A stretch of DNA of 13,891 nt from Cocleimonas sp. (GCA_023145485.1 JAGLDT010000055.1:1-13891); one strand, 5' to 3'; positions 1 to 6,874 are shown, counted from the first letter of the stretch. Notes: generated by a model from the letters alone, not told the origin. Numbers and translations are program-made.

Positions 1-107
1 GCTTCGGGCGAAATACGTTGACTGGTGCCATGCCAATATTGATCAAGCATGACATCACCCACCACTAAAACACGCGCTGAGGTAAAATCTGGAAGTTTAT
101 TTTTCAT
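1..107 (-). CDS. hldE: HldE N-terminus, heptose-7-phosphate kinase (partial, cut by window edge)
   Basis: Only the first 35 codons lie in the window. They resemble the start of the ribokinase-type domain of bifunctional HldE, which phosphorylates D-glycero-D-manno-heptose 7-phosphate at C1 and, through a second domain, adds AMP to make ADP-heptose for LPS core. The visible residues VVGDVMLDQYW followed by RISPEA closely match the E. coli HldE N-terminus. I start at the ATG at 107 because MKNKLPDF aligns with the E. coli start; an in-frame ATG at 119 would add four residues. No clear Shine-Dalgarno sequence is seen. It lies 27 bases after gmhA on the same strand and completes a gmhB-gmhA-hldE operon. 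Whether the nucleotidyltransferase domain is present cannot be seen. Confidence 0.88.
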   Translation of the reverse strand, partial: MKNKLPDFTSARVLVVGDVMLDQYWHGTSQRISPE

Positions 108-134
108 TATTTTTACCATAAAAAATTATTTTTA

Positions 135-695
135 TTAGCTGAAATTCTCATCCGCAAGTTGACACCACCAATGCCCAATAAGAATATGCGCCTCTTGTAT
201 TCGAGCCGTTACATCGCTGGCAACGGTGATTGTGTAGGGGCTGAAATAAGCAAGTTTGCCACCTGTATTGCCTGTGAGTATGATGATGTTCATTTGTTTG
301 TTTTTCGCCATTATTACCGCTTCAATAATATTTTCACTATTACCCGAGGTGGAAATAGCAATCAAGCAATCACCCGTATTTCCCAAGGATTGAATCTGAC
401 GCGAAAACACATGATCAAACCCAAAATCATTGGTATGTGCGGTTAAAATGGAGGTGTCGGTTGTTAATGCAATTGCTGGCAAGGGGCGGCGTTGATTGAC
501 AAAGCGCACCATGAATTCTGTGGCTAAATGTTGACAGTCTGATGCGCTACCACCATTACCACACAGTAGGATTTTATTATTGTTTTTAAAGGTATCAATA
601 ATTAATGAACCTGCTGTTTCAATGGCGTTGCTTTGCTGATGTAAGCTTTGAATAATTGTTTGGTGTTCGGCAATGATGCTGATAAATGAGGTCAA
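135..695 (-). CDS. gmhA: Sedoheptulose-7-phosphate isomerase GmhA
   Basis: GmhA converts sedoheptulose 7-phosphate to D-glycero-D-manno-heptose 7-phosphate, the first step of ADP-heptose synthesis for the LPS inner core, in the cytoplasm. The 186-residue protein is one SIS domain of normal family length. Visible motifs are GNGGSASD (46-53), the sugar-phosphate loop STSGNS (115-120) and the probable zinc ligands H56, E60, Q167 and H175, which sit at a constant offset of five from the E. coli residues. The start is a TTG at 695, chosen because AAGGAA lies about ten bases upstream and the next in-frame Met is residue 62. It follows gmhB by 17 bases, so the genes are probably co-transcribed. Confidence 0.95.
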   Translation of the reverse strand: MTSFISIIAEHQTIIQSLHQQSNAIETAGSLIIDTFKNNNKILLCGNGGSASDCQHLATEFMVRFVNQRRPLPAIALTTDTSILTAHTNDFGFDHVFSRQIQSLGNTGDCLIAISTSGNSENIIEAVIMAKNKQMNIIILTGNTGGKLAYFSPYTITVASDVTARIQEAHILIGHWWCQLADENFS

Positions 696-712
696 GCGGT
701 TCTATTCCTTAA

Positions 713-1252
713 TTATTTTAAAAGCTGATTAACATAGGTGGCAAGGTTTTCATAAACAGGAATCTGTTTTGGAAGTTGTCCCGTGGCTAAGGTACGTTTC
801 CCCTTACCTGTTTTAACCAGCACAAATGACATCCCCGCATTAATAGCAGCATTATAGTCTCCGATTGTATCACCCACCATAACAATATCTTGTGGATTGC
901 TAGTAAATTTTTTAGCAATTTTTTTTAGCATGCCTGCTTTTGGTTTTCGACATTCACAGTGAGCATCAGGTCGGTGTGGGCAGAATTCAATATGATCAAT
1001 ATACCCGCCTAGAGGTTTTAATAATCTCTGCATTTTATGGTGCATGGCTTCAAGCGAGACTAAATTATAATAGCCTCGCCCTATACCTGATTGATTTGTT
1101 GCTACTGCAACACGGTAATCTGCCTTATTCAATTGTGAAATAGCGTGCAGACTACCTCTAATGGGAATCCATTCCTGTGGAGACTTTATATAAGCATCGG
1201 AGTCATGGTTAATCACCCCATCGCGGTCGAGAATAATGAGTTTATGTTTCAT
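713..1252 (-). CDS. gmhB: D-glycero-beta-D-manno-heptose-1,7-bisphosphate 7-phosphatase GmhB
   Basis: GmhB removes the 7-phosphate from heptose 1,7-bisphosphate, the step between the kinase and nucleotidyltransferase activities of HldE. The 179-residue protein is a HAD-superfamily phosphatase. It shows the nucleophile motif DRDGVIN (D9, D11), motif II NQSG (53-56), motif III KPKAGM and motif IV MVGDTIGD (acidic residue D128). A zinc-binding loop is visible as CPH (91-93) followed by CEC (99-101); the loop between the Cys pairs is shorter than I recall for E. coli. The ATG at 1252 lacks a clear Shine-Dalgarno sequence. It is the first gene of a minus-strand operon with gmhA and hldE, so three consecutive pathway enzymes are together. 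Confidence 0.95.
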   Translation of the reverse strand: MKHKLIILDRDGVINHDSDAYIKSPQEWIPIRGSLHAISQLNKADYRVAVATNQSGIGRGYYNLVSLEAMHHKMQRLLKPLGGYIDHIEFCPHRPDAHCECRKPKAGMLKKIAKKFTSNPQDIVMVGDTIGDYNAAINAGMSFVLVKTGKGKRTLATGQLPKQIPVYENLATYVNQLLK

Positions 1253-1295
1253 AATTATAGTTAATGATGAGAGTATTTGGAATATTAGTCATCTG

Positions 1296-1323
1296 ATTAT
1301 CACAAATAACTTAACTTGTTCAA
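1296..1323 (-). promoter_or_regulatory. Candidate sigma-70 promoter of the gmhB-gmhA-hldE operon
   Basis: Read on the minus strand, TTGAAC (1323-1318) and GATAAT (1301-1296) are separated by 16 bases, about 44 bases upstream of the gmhB start. The -10 box matches consensus at five of six positions and the -35 box at four of six. This is a by-eye match in an AT-rich gap, so it is only a candidate. Confidence 0.35.
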
Positions 1324-1377
1324 TATCATCTTAAAAATAGGTTGATGATAAAAAAATTGTATAAAAATAAAAAGTAA

Positions 1378-1407
1378 TTGACTTATATAGATGAACTATA
1401 GCTTAAT
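1378..1407 (+). promoter_or_regulatory. Weak candidate promoter for the cytochrome c gene
   Basis: TTGACT (1378-1383) is followed after 18 bases by CTTAAT (1402-1407), a four-of-six match to the -10 consensus, about 48 bases before the cytochrome ATG. The spacer contains a short inverted repeat, TATAG (1386-1390) with CTATA (1396-1400). The region is very AT-rich and such matches arise by chance. Confidence 0.2.
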
Positions 1408-1454
1408 ACTTTGTCATAACTATTTTTAATCACTAGTACAAATAGGGGTACATT

Positions 1455-2672
1455 ATGTCGCCAGGGTCTATTCGAATTTTTTTCTTATTCAGCCTTTTAT
1501 TCTTTGCTTCTTTAGCTACTGCGGGCGAAACGCCAGCAGATAAAAAAGATAACGCTGAAGCTTCTCTTCCACCTGTTGATTTAAAGCATGGTCTGGAATT
1601 ATACAAAAAATGCGCACTTTGTCATGGACAATATGCTCAGGGTACACAAGGTGGGTTTTTCCCACGTTTAGCGGGTATGCCGATTCACTATCTGATTAGT
1701 CAGATGGAAAAATACCGTGATGGTAGTCGTTCTAATGCTTATAGTGTACCGATGTTAGTCGTAGGTGGCATGAAGGAGATGACGCCAAAAGATCTGAATG
1801 ATATTGCCTCTTATATGGCCTCTATCGATCTTAGCAAACACCTTGATTTCTCCCTGCTTCCCATGCCAGGTGTGGATGCTAAGAAAGGTAAGAAATTATT
1901 TAAAGATGACTGTAAGAGCTGTCATGCAAAAAAAGCAAACGGTAAAGAGAAGAAAAAAACACCCCCGTTATCTGGTCAGCACTCTATGTACCTAATGCGT
2001 GAGACTAACTTCTTTAAATCAAAAGACCGTCATCACGATAATGACCCTGAGGATGAGACCTTTATTGATTATTCACAGCAAGAGTTAAAGGATATTTTCG
2101 CTTATATTTCAACGATTCCCTTCGCACCTGAAAAAGGTTACTTCACAGCACCTGATGCGCCTGAAGCACCTAAAGCGCCTTCGATGCCTAAAGCGCCAAT
2201 TACCCCTGTTAAAGTAGCTGTAGAAAGTAGTGGTAATACCGAGTCAGTTAAAATTGAGACCGTTCAACAGACTGTGCTTAAAATGGCATTAAAAAAAGGC
2301 ATGTCAGTTGAAGATTCGGTTGAGGCAATGCTATCTAAGGCAACTGAAAAGAACATGAAAAACGTAGGTCGTCAGCAGGTTTCTAAAGAACTAAAGGCGC
2401 GCGGTATTGATGGGCCGTATTTGGATATTTTCCAATTCTGTAATCCAGAAGATGCCATAAAAATGGTGAAGTTTAATACTATTTTCGCAGCGTATATGCC
2501 CTGTAGAATTGCATTAGTCGAAGATTCCACAGGTAAAATGTGGTTAGAAATGTTGAATCTTGATATGTTAATCAACAGCGCATCGTTGCCAGCGGAACTA
2601 GAAAGTATTGCGATTGAAACGAATGGTGTCATGTTAGATATTTTGACCGCTGGAGCAACAGGTGAATTTTAA
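1455..2672 (+). CDS. Secreted di-heme cytochrome c with C-terminal DUF302 domain
   Basis: The 405-residue protein begins with a Sec signal peptide (about 1-23, cleavage near ATA-G), so it is probably periplasmic. Two class I, c4-like cytochrome domains follow, with heme sites CALCH (53-57) and CKSCH (153-157). In the first domain M100 or M106 could be the axial ligand; the second domain has no Met at the equivalent place but has H193-H194. A Pro/Ala/Lys linker with APxAPKAP-type repeats (about 231-252) leads to a DUF302 domain (about 262-405) with FQFCNP (C329) and MPCR (C350). That domain is a paralogue of the protein at 3467-4054; both end in GATGEF. AGGGG lies six bases before the ATG. Electron transfer is a safe inference from the hemes; the partner and substrate are unknown. 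Confidence 0.85.
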   Translation: MSPGSIRIFFLFSLLFFASLATAGETPADKKDNAEASLPPVDLKHGLELYKKCALCHGQYAQGTQGGFFPRLAGMPIHYLISQMEKYRDGSRSNAYSVPMLVVGGMKEMTPKDLNDIASYMASIDLSKHLDFSLLPMPGVDAKKGKKLFKDDCKSCHAKKANGKEKKKTPPLSGQHSMYLMRETNFFKSKDRHHDNDPEDETFIDYSQQELKDIFAYISTIPFAPEKGYFTAPDAPEAPKAPSMPKAPITPVKVAVESSGNTESVKIETVQQTVLKMALKKGMSVEDSVEAMLSKATEKNMKNVGRQQVSKELKARGIDGPYLDIFQFCNPEDAIKMVKFNTIFAAYMPCRIALVEDSTGKMWLEMLNLDMLINSASLPAELESIAIETNGVMLDILTAGATGEF

Positions 2673-2702
2673 CCCTAAATAAGTTTAAAGATATATCAAT
2701 GT

Positions 2703-2741
2703 TATTTGGTCTGAATTTGCTTGTTGAGTTCAGAACAAATA
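2703..2741 (+). other. Strong hairpin downstream of the cytochrome gene
   Basis: Arms 2703-2715 and 2729-2741 form 12 of 13 base pairs, with a single G-A mismatch, around a 13-base loop. It begins 31 bases after the cytochrome stop. No T-run follows, so it is not a classical intrinsic terminator. It could protect the mRNA 3' end or be part of a leader for the SCP2 gene. Confidence 0.6.
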
Positions 2742-2795
2742 CCTTCAGCGACGTACTAACTTGCAATAAATAACGGATATTGAAGGCTATTACTG

Positions 2796-2824
2796 CCTAA
2801 CATCCGCTAGTAATGTTAGGTTTT
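2796..2824 (+). terminator. Terminator or attenuator hairpin ahead of the SCP2 gene
   Basis: CCTAACAT (2796-2803) pairs perfectly with ATGTTAGG (2813-2820) over a nine-base loop and is followed directly by TTTT. The stem is short and AU-rich, so termination is probably partial. Upstream, CGGAT (2774-2778) can pair with ATCCG (2802-2806) around an inner AGGC/GCCT stem (2784-2787 with 2795-2798). That alternative fold would take up the left arm of the terminator, an arrangement typical of attenuators. The SCP2 ATG is 52 bases beyond the T-run. Confidence 0.5.
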
Positions 2825-2875
2825 ATCCCATAAAATGCAGATTGATATATTTTTTAACGCAAAGGAGAGTAAGGA

Positions 2876-3298
2876 ATGTCTGAAATATTTTCAGCAGAGT
2901 GGATGAATGCCCTTAAAGATGGATGGAATGGTGATCCTGGAGTAAAGGATAAATTGGCAGAAATTGGTTTTAATTCAGTGATTACCTGTGGTTTTAAAGG
3001 CGATGATGATCCTATTGGTGTATTCGTTGTCAAAAATGGTGAGTGTGTTAGTGCGGGTGCTTATAACGGTGAAACCCCTGACTGGGATATGCGTGCAACT
3101 GAAAAAGACTGGATGAAGTGGGTTAATAAAGGTATTAGTGTTATGGGTAGTGACATGCTGGGTATGGGTAAAGCCTATGCATCAGGTGCACTCAAATTTA
3201 AAGTAGGTGACTATGGAGCAATGATTAAAAATCCGAAAATGGCAGGACCGTTTGTAAAAAGTTTTAGTTTAATGAAAGCTATTGATACAGATAAGTAA
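2876..3298 (+). CDS. SCP2 (sterol carrier protein 2)-like protein
   Basis: A 140-residue soluble protein with no signal peptide or membrane segment, so probably cytoplasmic. The pattern is that of bacterial SCP2-domain proteins: an N-terminal FSAEWMNAL helix, a central beta region with a VVKNGE turn, a DWDMRAT strand followed by a WMKWVNKG helix, and a C-terminal LKFKVGDY strand leading to KNPKMAGPFVKSF. The SCP2 fold binds hydrophobic ligands such as lipids, but the ligand here is unknown. AAGGAG lies eight bases before the ATG, a near-ideal ribosome site. It sits between two genes carrying DUF302 domains, which suggests a joint function. Regulation may involve the attenuator-like hairpin just upstream. 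The family call rests on remembered family pattern, not a search. Confidence 0.68.
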   Translation: MSEIFSAEWMNALKDGWNGDPGVKDKLAEIGFNSVITCGFKGDDDPIGVFVVKNGECVSAGAYNGETPDWDMRATEKDWMKWVNKGISVMGSDMLGMGKAYASGALKFKVGDYGAMIKNPKMAGPFVKSFSLMKAIDTDK

Positions 3299-3405
3299 AC
3301 ACGTCATTACAATACCTTTACTCGTATTCATTCTTGATATTAGTAGAGGTGTTCGATGGCTATTTGTAATATGAATCAGAAATATTTTTTAATCGCTATT
3401 GAAAT

Positions 3406-3444
3406 TAATACCTTTAGGCAATGTTTGAGCTGTTGCAGGTATTA
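3406..3444 (+). other. Long hairpin in the leader of the DUF302 gene
   Basis: TAATACCT (3406-3413) pairs perfectly with AGGTATTA (3437-3444), and inside it GCAA (3418-3421) pairs with TTGC (3433-3436), leaving a four-base bulge on the left and an 11-base loop. It ends 11 bases before the AGGAG ribosome site (3456-3460) of the next gene, which remains outside the stem. No T-run follows. It could be an mRNA processing or stability element or an operator. Confidence 0.5.
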
Positions 3445-3466
3445 GAAAATGGGCTAGGAGCAAGAA

Positions 3467-4054
3467 ATGAAAATTGTATGGAATTTATTGGCTGTTATCG
3501 GCTTAATCGCTTTAATTGGGGGCGGATTCGCTTATAGTAAATTACAAGGGGAAATTGCAGCGTTTAATGAGCTTGACCCTGGAGCCAAAAAAGTCTACGG
3601 GGATATGTGGACGAAGTTAAAAGAAACAGGGAATTCAGCCGATGCTACGGTCTGGAAAAAGGCTTTAGCAGAAGGGGTTAGTCCTGACGATGCAGAAGAG
3701 GCAATGGATTCAGCTGCGATTGAGTTAGGTATTATGGCCGTTGGCAAATTACCACTCTCTGTACAAGTTGAAAAAATGACAGGGGAAAAGCAACGTTATT
3801 TGAAAATTTTCCAATATTGCAACCCAATCACAGCCATGACAATGGTTGATTATAGCGATGCTTTTTCTGCTTATTTACCTTGCCGTATTTCAATGATTGA
3901 AGATAAGAATGGTAAGTTTTGGTTGTATGCACTTGATATGGACATGATGATTTCAGGTGGAAAGACTCTTCCTCCTAAATTATTGAAAGCAGCTGTTGAA
4001 GTCAAAGCCGTTATGCTTGGCATTATGGAGCGTGGCGCTACAGGCGAATTTTAA
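3467..4054 (+). CDS. Membrane-anchored DUF302-domain protein
   Basis: A 195-residue protein with one N-terminal hydrophobic segment (about 5-23, ending in a Gly-rich stretch). It is either an uncleaved anchor or a signal peptide; I favour an anchor facing the periplasm. The rest is a helical stretch and a DUF302 domain with FQYCNP (C118) and LPCR (C139). These two Cys are also present in the cytochrome's C-terminal domain, and the two proteins align from about residue 66 here to the shared GATGEF end, so one arose from the other by duplication. AGGAG (3456-3460) lies six bases before the ATG. DUF302 has no agreed biochemical function; the conserved Cys pair suggests redox or metal chemistry, which is inference. 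A strong terminator follows. Confidence 0.78.
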   Translation: MKIVWNLLAVIGLIALIGGGFAYSKLQGEIAAFNELDPGAKKVYGDMWTKLKETGNSADATVWKKALAEGVSPDDAEEAMDSAAIELGIMAVGKLPLSVQVEKMTGEKQRYLKIFQYCNPITAMTMVDYSDAFSAYLPCRISMIEDKNGKFWLYALDMDMMISGGKTLPPKLLKAAVEVKAVMLGIMERGATGEF

Positions 4055-4097
4055 TTTGTGGTGACTGTTATTTAGAATAACGATGATAAAGAATCTC

Positions 4098-4127
4098 AAG
4101 CCGAGCTATTATTAGCTCGGCTTTTTT
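4098..4127 (+). terminator. Strong intrinsic terminator after the DUF302 gene
   Basis: An 11-bp perfect stem (4098-4108 with 4113-4123, core AGCCGAGC/GCTCGGCT) closes a TTAT loop and ends in a run of six T. It separates the plus-strand cytochrome block from the convergent minus-strand gene ending at 4138. A smaller hairpin, GTTATT/AATAAC (4067-4081), lies just before it. Confidence 0.92.
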
Positions 4128-4137
4128 GTTTCAGGGC

Positions 4138-4620
4138 TTATTTCAATTCATCGGGGAGATTTTTTTCGGTATCTTTTTCTAGCATGGCATAGGCGATCAT
4201 TTTATTTCTAATTAGCATTAAAACAGCAGCGTATAGTATTGCACAATGAGCACCTATCCATAGATAGAATCCAACATCAGTATCTGTAATAACAATGCTT
4301 TCTTTACTACTATTTAATGGTATTTCATCAAATAAGAAGCTCTCAGCAGCTAATAATAAAGAAAATAAAGAGACAGCAAAGGCTATAAAGGGGCGTTTAA
4401 ACATGAGTAACACCACGAGTAACGACAATAAATTTGCGTACCAAGCAAATTGAAAGATAGCAAAGCCCATCCAGCCCATTGCTAAAATCCAATAGCCTTT
4501 TATGCTGTGTGTTTTTGTGATAAACACAGGTTCAAATAATGAGACAAAAAATAAGAACAGCCCTAATATTATCAGTACTATGGCGGTTGTTTTTAATATT
4601 GATAATCTAATATCTTTCAT
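4138..4620 (-). CDS. Small integral membrane protein of unknown function
   Basis: I do not recognise this 160-residue protein. It has about four hydrophobic segments: roughly 10-30, 42-75 (one long or two short helices), 76-93 and 115-137. The C-terminus (after about 140) is charged and probably cytoplasmic. No signal peptide, Cys pair, metal-binding motif or catalytic signature is visible. The ATG at 4620 has no clear Shine-Dalgarno sequence. It is the last gene of a minus-strand series after thyA, nadE and tmcA, 94 bases after tmcA, so it might be carried on the tmcA transcript. It converges with the DUF302 gene across the terminator at 4098-4127. Confidence 0.7.
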   Translation of the reverse strand: MKDIRLSILKTTAIVLIILGLFLFFVSLFEPVFITKTHSIKGYWILAMGWMGFAIFQFAWYANLLSLLVVLLMFKRPFIAFAVSLFSLLLAAESFLFDEIPLNSSKESIVITDTDVGFYLWIGAHCAILYAAVLMLIRNKMIAYAMLEKDTEKNLPDELK

Positions 4621-4714
4621 ACAGGGTCAGTGTTAAATTGCTAAGAGGTTTGAATTTTCGATATTAAGCACGCTTTTAAACAACTACACAATAGCTATTT
4701 GTTTGCCTGCTGTT

Positions 4715-6769
4715 CTAATGCGGATAAACGAGCTTTTTCACTGCCTGCCTCAATAATTTAATCGCCTGTTTCCGTCCTGTTAGCTCTAACAGCTTAGCCA
4801 ATGATTGCCAGTCTTGTTTTTGCAATACCTTAGCAACAAGAATCAGCAACTCATTTGCTGTTAAATTTTTGATCCCATTTGGCAAGGATAAGGAGTATAA
4901 CGTTAGTTTATAAATTGCCACAATACTACTTTCATAGCCACGTTGCTGATCAGAAAATCCATATAAAGCATGGTTTTCTGTTTCATTTAATAGTAGCTTT
5001 ATTGGTTTTATGGATTGCTGAAATAAGGCAATAACCACGGGAGCCTCTAAATGACGCAGTGGATCAGCTAATAATAATGGCAATGCTTGCTTGATATTTT
5101 CTCGTGCTATGGCATAGAAGTGCTTCGCTTTAGTATTAAAGGGTTGCAACATAATAATAGAGTGCGTACCACTGCTGGCATCACGTTTCATGCTGATTTG
5201 TACTGTTTTAAACTTGGCTTTACTCCAAAAGGAAATAAGCTCTGGTGTTGCTCCAAAACTAGTGGCTATATAATCTGCTTTGTTTTTTTGTTTGGAATAA
5301 TCAATCAAGTGTTGCAGTAAACAACTCCCAAAACCTTTACCTTGCAGCTGAGGATGAACCGCAATACGCATAATGCGATCCCCATCATAACAAGGTGTAT
5401 CTTTTATCCCCGCATGAGTAGCTAACAACTGAGGGATTAAATGACCTTGAGGGCGACGTTTGCCGTGATAGATTTCAGTTGCTAAATCTTGACTAAAACC
5501 ACCTTCTCGTACCATTAAAGCGGTTGAAATGAGTTGATGGTTGTAGCGCATAATAAAAATCTGATACTCCGGGTCATCCAGTAAGCGTACTAAATCCGAA
5601 GGGCGAGTTTGATAGTGTGAGCTAACGAATAAACCAAATATTTCCTTTAATAATGCTTCGTTTTTTAGTAACTGGTGTTGTTTAATCCGTTCGATATAAC
5701 ATTTAGGTAGCAATTCACTGACTGTAATGTTTGCAAGTGGAGAAGAGCGCGCTATAACTGCAATTTCAGCCTTTAATAATAAAGCATCAAAACTAAATTT
5801 TTCTAAAGGATCATTCTTAGCCCAGCGAAAAGGCTGCTTTAATCGAGCACTTTTCCATTGCGGACAAAGCTCGTCCAGTACCCTGCGAAAACGAATTGCA
5901 AAACCACGTCCACTGCCTTCATAGCCATGCTCTGTAGTTGAAAAAACGAGTCGTGAATGCTGTTTTACAAAATCCCTTAGCATAGGAAGCGAAATACTCG
6001 CTGCTTCATCAACTAACACTAAATCAGCTTGGGTTTTTTGTTGATGTAATTCATCAGGGGATAAAAAATGCAGACCTTGCAATAAGTTTTCTGCATTAGG
6101 ATCATTTTTTAGTGCAGTCGTAGCGCTATTAAAGACAGGGTTGGCTATTTTACGGCTGGGTGCGGTGACGATAATATGGCTAATCTTTTGTTTTAATAAG
6201 TGCGCTGCAAGCTTACCTAATAAAGTGGATTTACCACGCCCACGATCCGAAGTCAGTACCAAAGGACGGCGACGATGCCCTTGTACTACTCGCAATAGCG
6301 CATTGAATACTGTTTGTTGTTCCGCGATTAACGCGTGAGAATCAAATAATGTAAATGTCGCAGGCTTTAGAGGTTCGAGAGGTAGTTTATTTTTTGTATA
6401 AAAGGCATTAGCAGAACGCTTTAATAAAGGGATAAAACGCTGTAAAAAACGACTCTTATCTGCCCATTGTGTTAAATCAGGGGTTAATAAAAGCAGATAA
6501 CCACCACCTATAACAGTCCCTGTCAGCGCACCAAAGGCATTAGCATCAAAAGCAATGTGGTTATTATTTCTATTGTGGGTATTAAAGATAACCGCTTGAA
6601 ACTCCTGACCCAGCACCGTTGTAGCTTTATTGATAGCTAGGGTGCTTTGTCCTTCAATAGAAGCATTACTAATCCATAAACTATTAATATGTAGCGTTAA
6701 ATTAGAGGCTATTTGAAGGCAATCATTAGCTGTACCGCTGATAACGATTAACTGGCGATGCTGATGCAA
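4715..6769 (-). CDS. tmcA: tRNA(Met) cytidine acetyltransferase TmcA
   Basis: TmcA makes N4-acetylcytidine at the wobble position (C34) of elongator tRNA-Met, using acetyl-CoA and ATP. The 684 residues show the family order. An N-terminal DUF1726-type domain (about 1-130) is followed by a helicase-like ATPase with P-loop DRGRGKST (175-182), Walker B LVLVDEAA (250-257) and GYEGSGRGF (282-290). A GNAT domain follows with acetyl-CoA loop VHPQLQGKGFGS (471-482) and SFGATPELISFW (504-515), then a C-terminal helical tRNA-binding part. The length is close to that of E. coli TmcA. The start is a TTG at 6769: an in-frame stop lies six codons upstream and no ATG intervenes, and AAGAG sits about 12 bases before it. 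The N-terminus appears somewhat shorter than in E. coli. Confidence 0.95.
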   Translation of the reverse strand: MHQHRQLIVISGTANDCLQIASNLTLHINSLWISNASIEGQSTLAINKATTVLGQEFQAVIFNTHNRNNNHIAFDANAFGALTGTVIGGGYLLLLTPDLTQWADKSRFLQRFIPLLKRSANAFYTKNKLPLEPLKPATFTLFDSHALIAEQQTVFNALLRVVQGHRRRPLVLTSDRGRGKSTLLGKLAAHLLKQKISHIIVTAPSRKIANPVFNSATTALKNDPNAENLLQGLHFLSPDELHQQKTQADLVLVDEAASISLPMLRDFVKQHSRLVFSTTEHGYEGSGRGFAIRFRRVLDELCPQWKSARLKQPFRWAKNDPLEKFSFDALLLKAEIAVIARSSPLANITVSELLPKCYIERIKQHQLLKNEALLKEIFGLFVSSHYQTRPSDLVRLLDDPEYQIFIMRYNHQLISTALMVREGGFSQDLATEIYHGKRRPQGHLIPQLLATHAGIKDTPCYDGDRIMRIAVHPQLQGKGFGSCLLQHLIDYSKQKNKADYIATSFGATPELISFWSKAKFKTVQISMKRDASSGTHSIIMLQPFNTKAKHFYAIARENIKQALPLLLADPLRHLEAPVVIALFQQSIKPIKLLLNETENHALYGFSDQQRGYESSIVAIYKLTLYSLSLPNGIKNLTANELLILVAKVLQKQDWQSLAKLLELTGRKQAIKLLRQAVKKLVYPH

Positions 6770-6852
6770 ATTGTAAAAATTCTCTTAGTTAAAATTGTAG
6801 AGTGAGCAGTATTTTTTTCCACATTTTGGTGGACAGAAAAAATTGCCCACCC

Positions 6853-6874
6853 TTGTATGATAAGTATCCTACAA
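6853..6874. promoter_or_regulatory. Near-perfect 22-bp palindrome between nadE and tmcA, candidate operator
   Basis: TTGTATGATA (6853-6862) and TATCCTACAA (6865-6874) are inverted copies with one mismatch around a two-base centre. On the minus strand it lies 39 bases after the nadE stop and 84 bases before the tmcA start. The two-base loop is too tight for a simple hairpin and no T-run follows, so a dimeric DNA-binding protein site fits better than a terminator. No regulator is identified. Confidence 0.4.

Noticed and set aside
159..446. Plus-strand open frame of 95 codons over gmhA.
   Set aside because: It is antisense to a well-supported isomerase gene, and its protein has no recognisable motif.
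4675..4740. A possible frameshift at the tmcA 3' end: another minus-strand frame continues as a plausible helical tail (EKARLSALEQQANK then stop).
   Set aside because: The frame used already ends in a typical basic helix (GRKQAIKLLRQAVKKL), has normal total length, and the alternative frame is closed by a stop only a few codons upstream. Coincidental open sequence is more likely.
4824..4831. AATACCTT as a possible shared regulatory word of the cytochrome module.
   Set aside because: The same 8-mer also occurs here inside tmcA, so its three copies in the module's gaps are only weak evidence; kept only as a side note.
6823..6848. Short inverted repeats TCCAC/GTGGA and GGTGG/CCACC near the nadE-tmcA gap as a possible terminator.
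   Set aside because: Stems are only five pairs, compete with each other and are not followed by a T-run on either strand.
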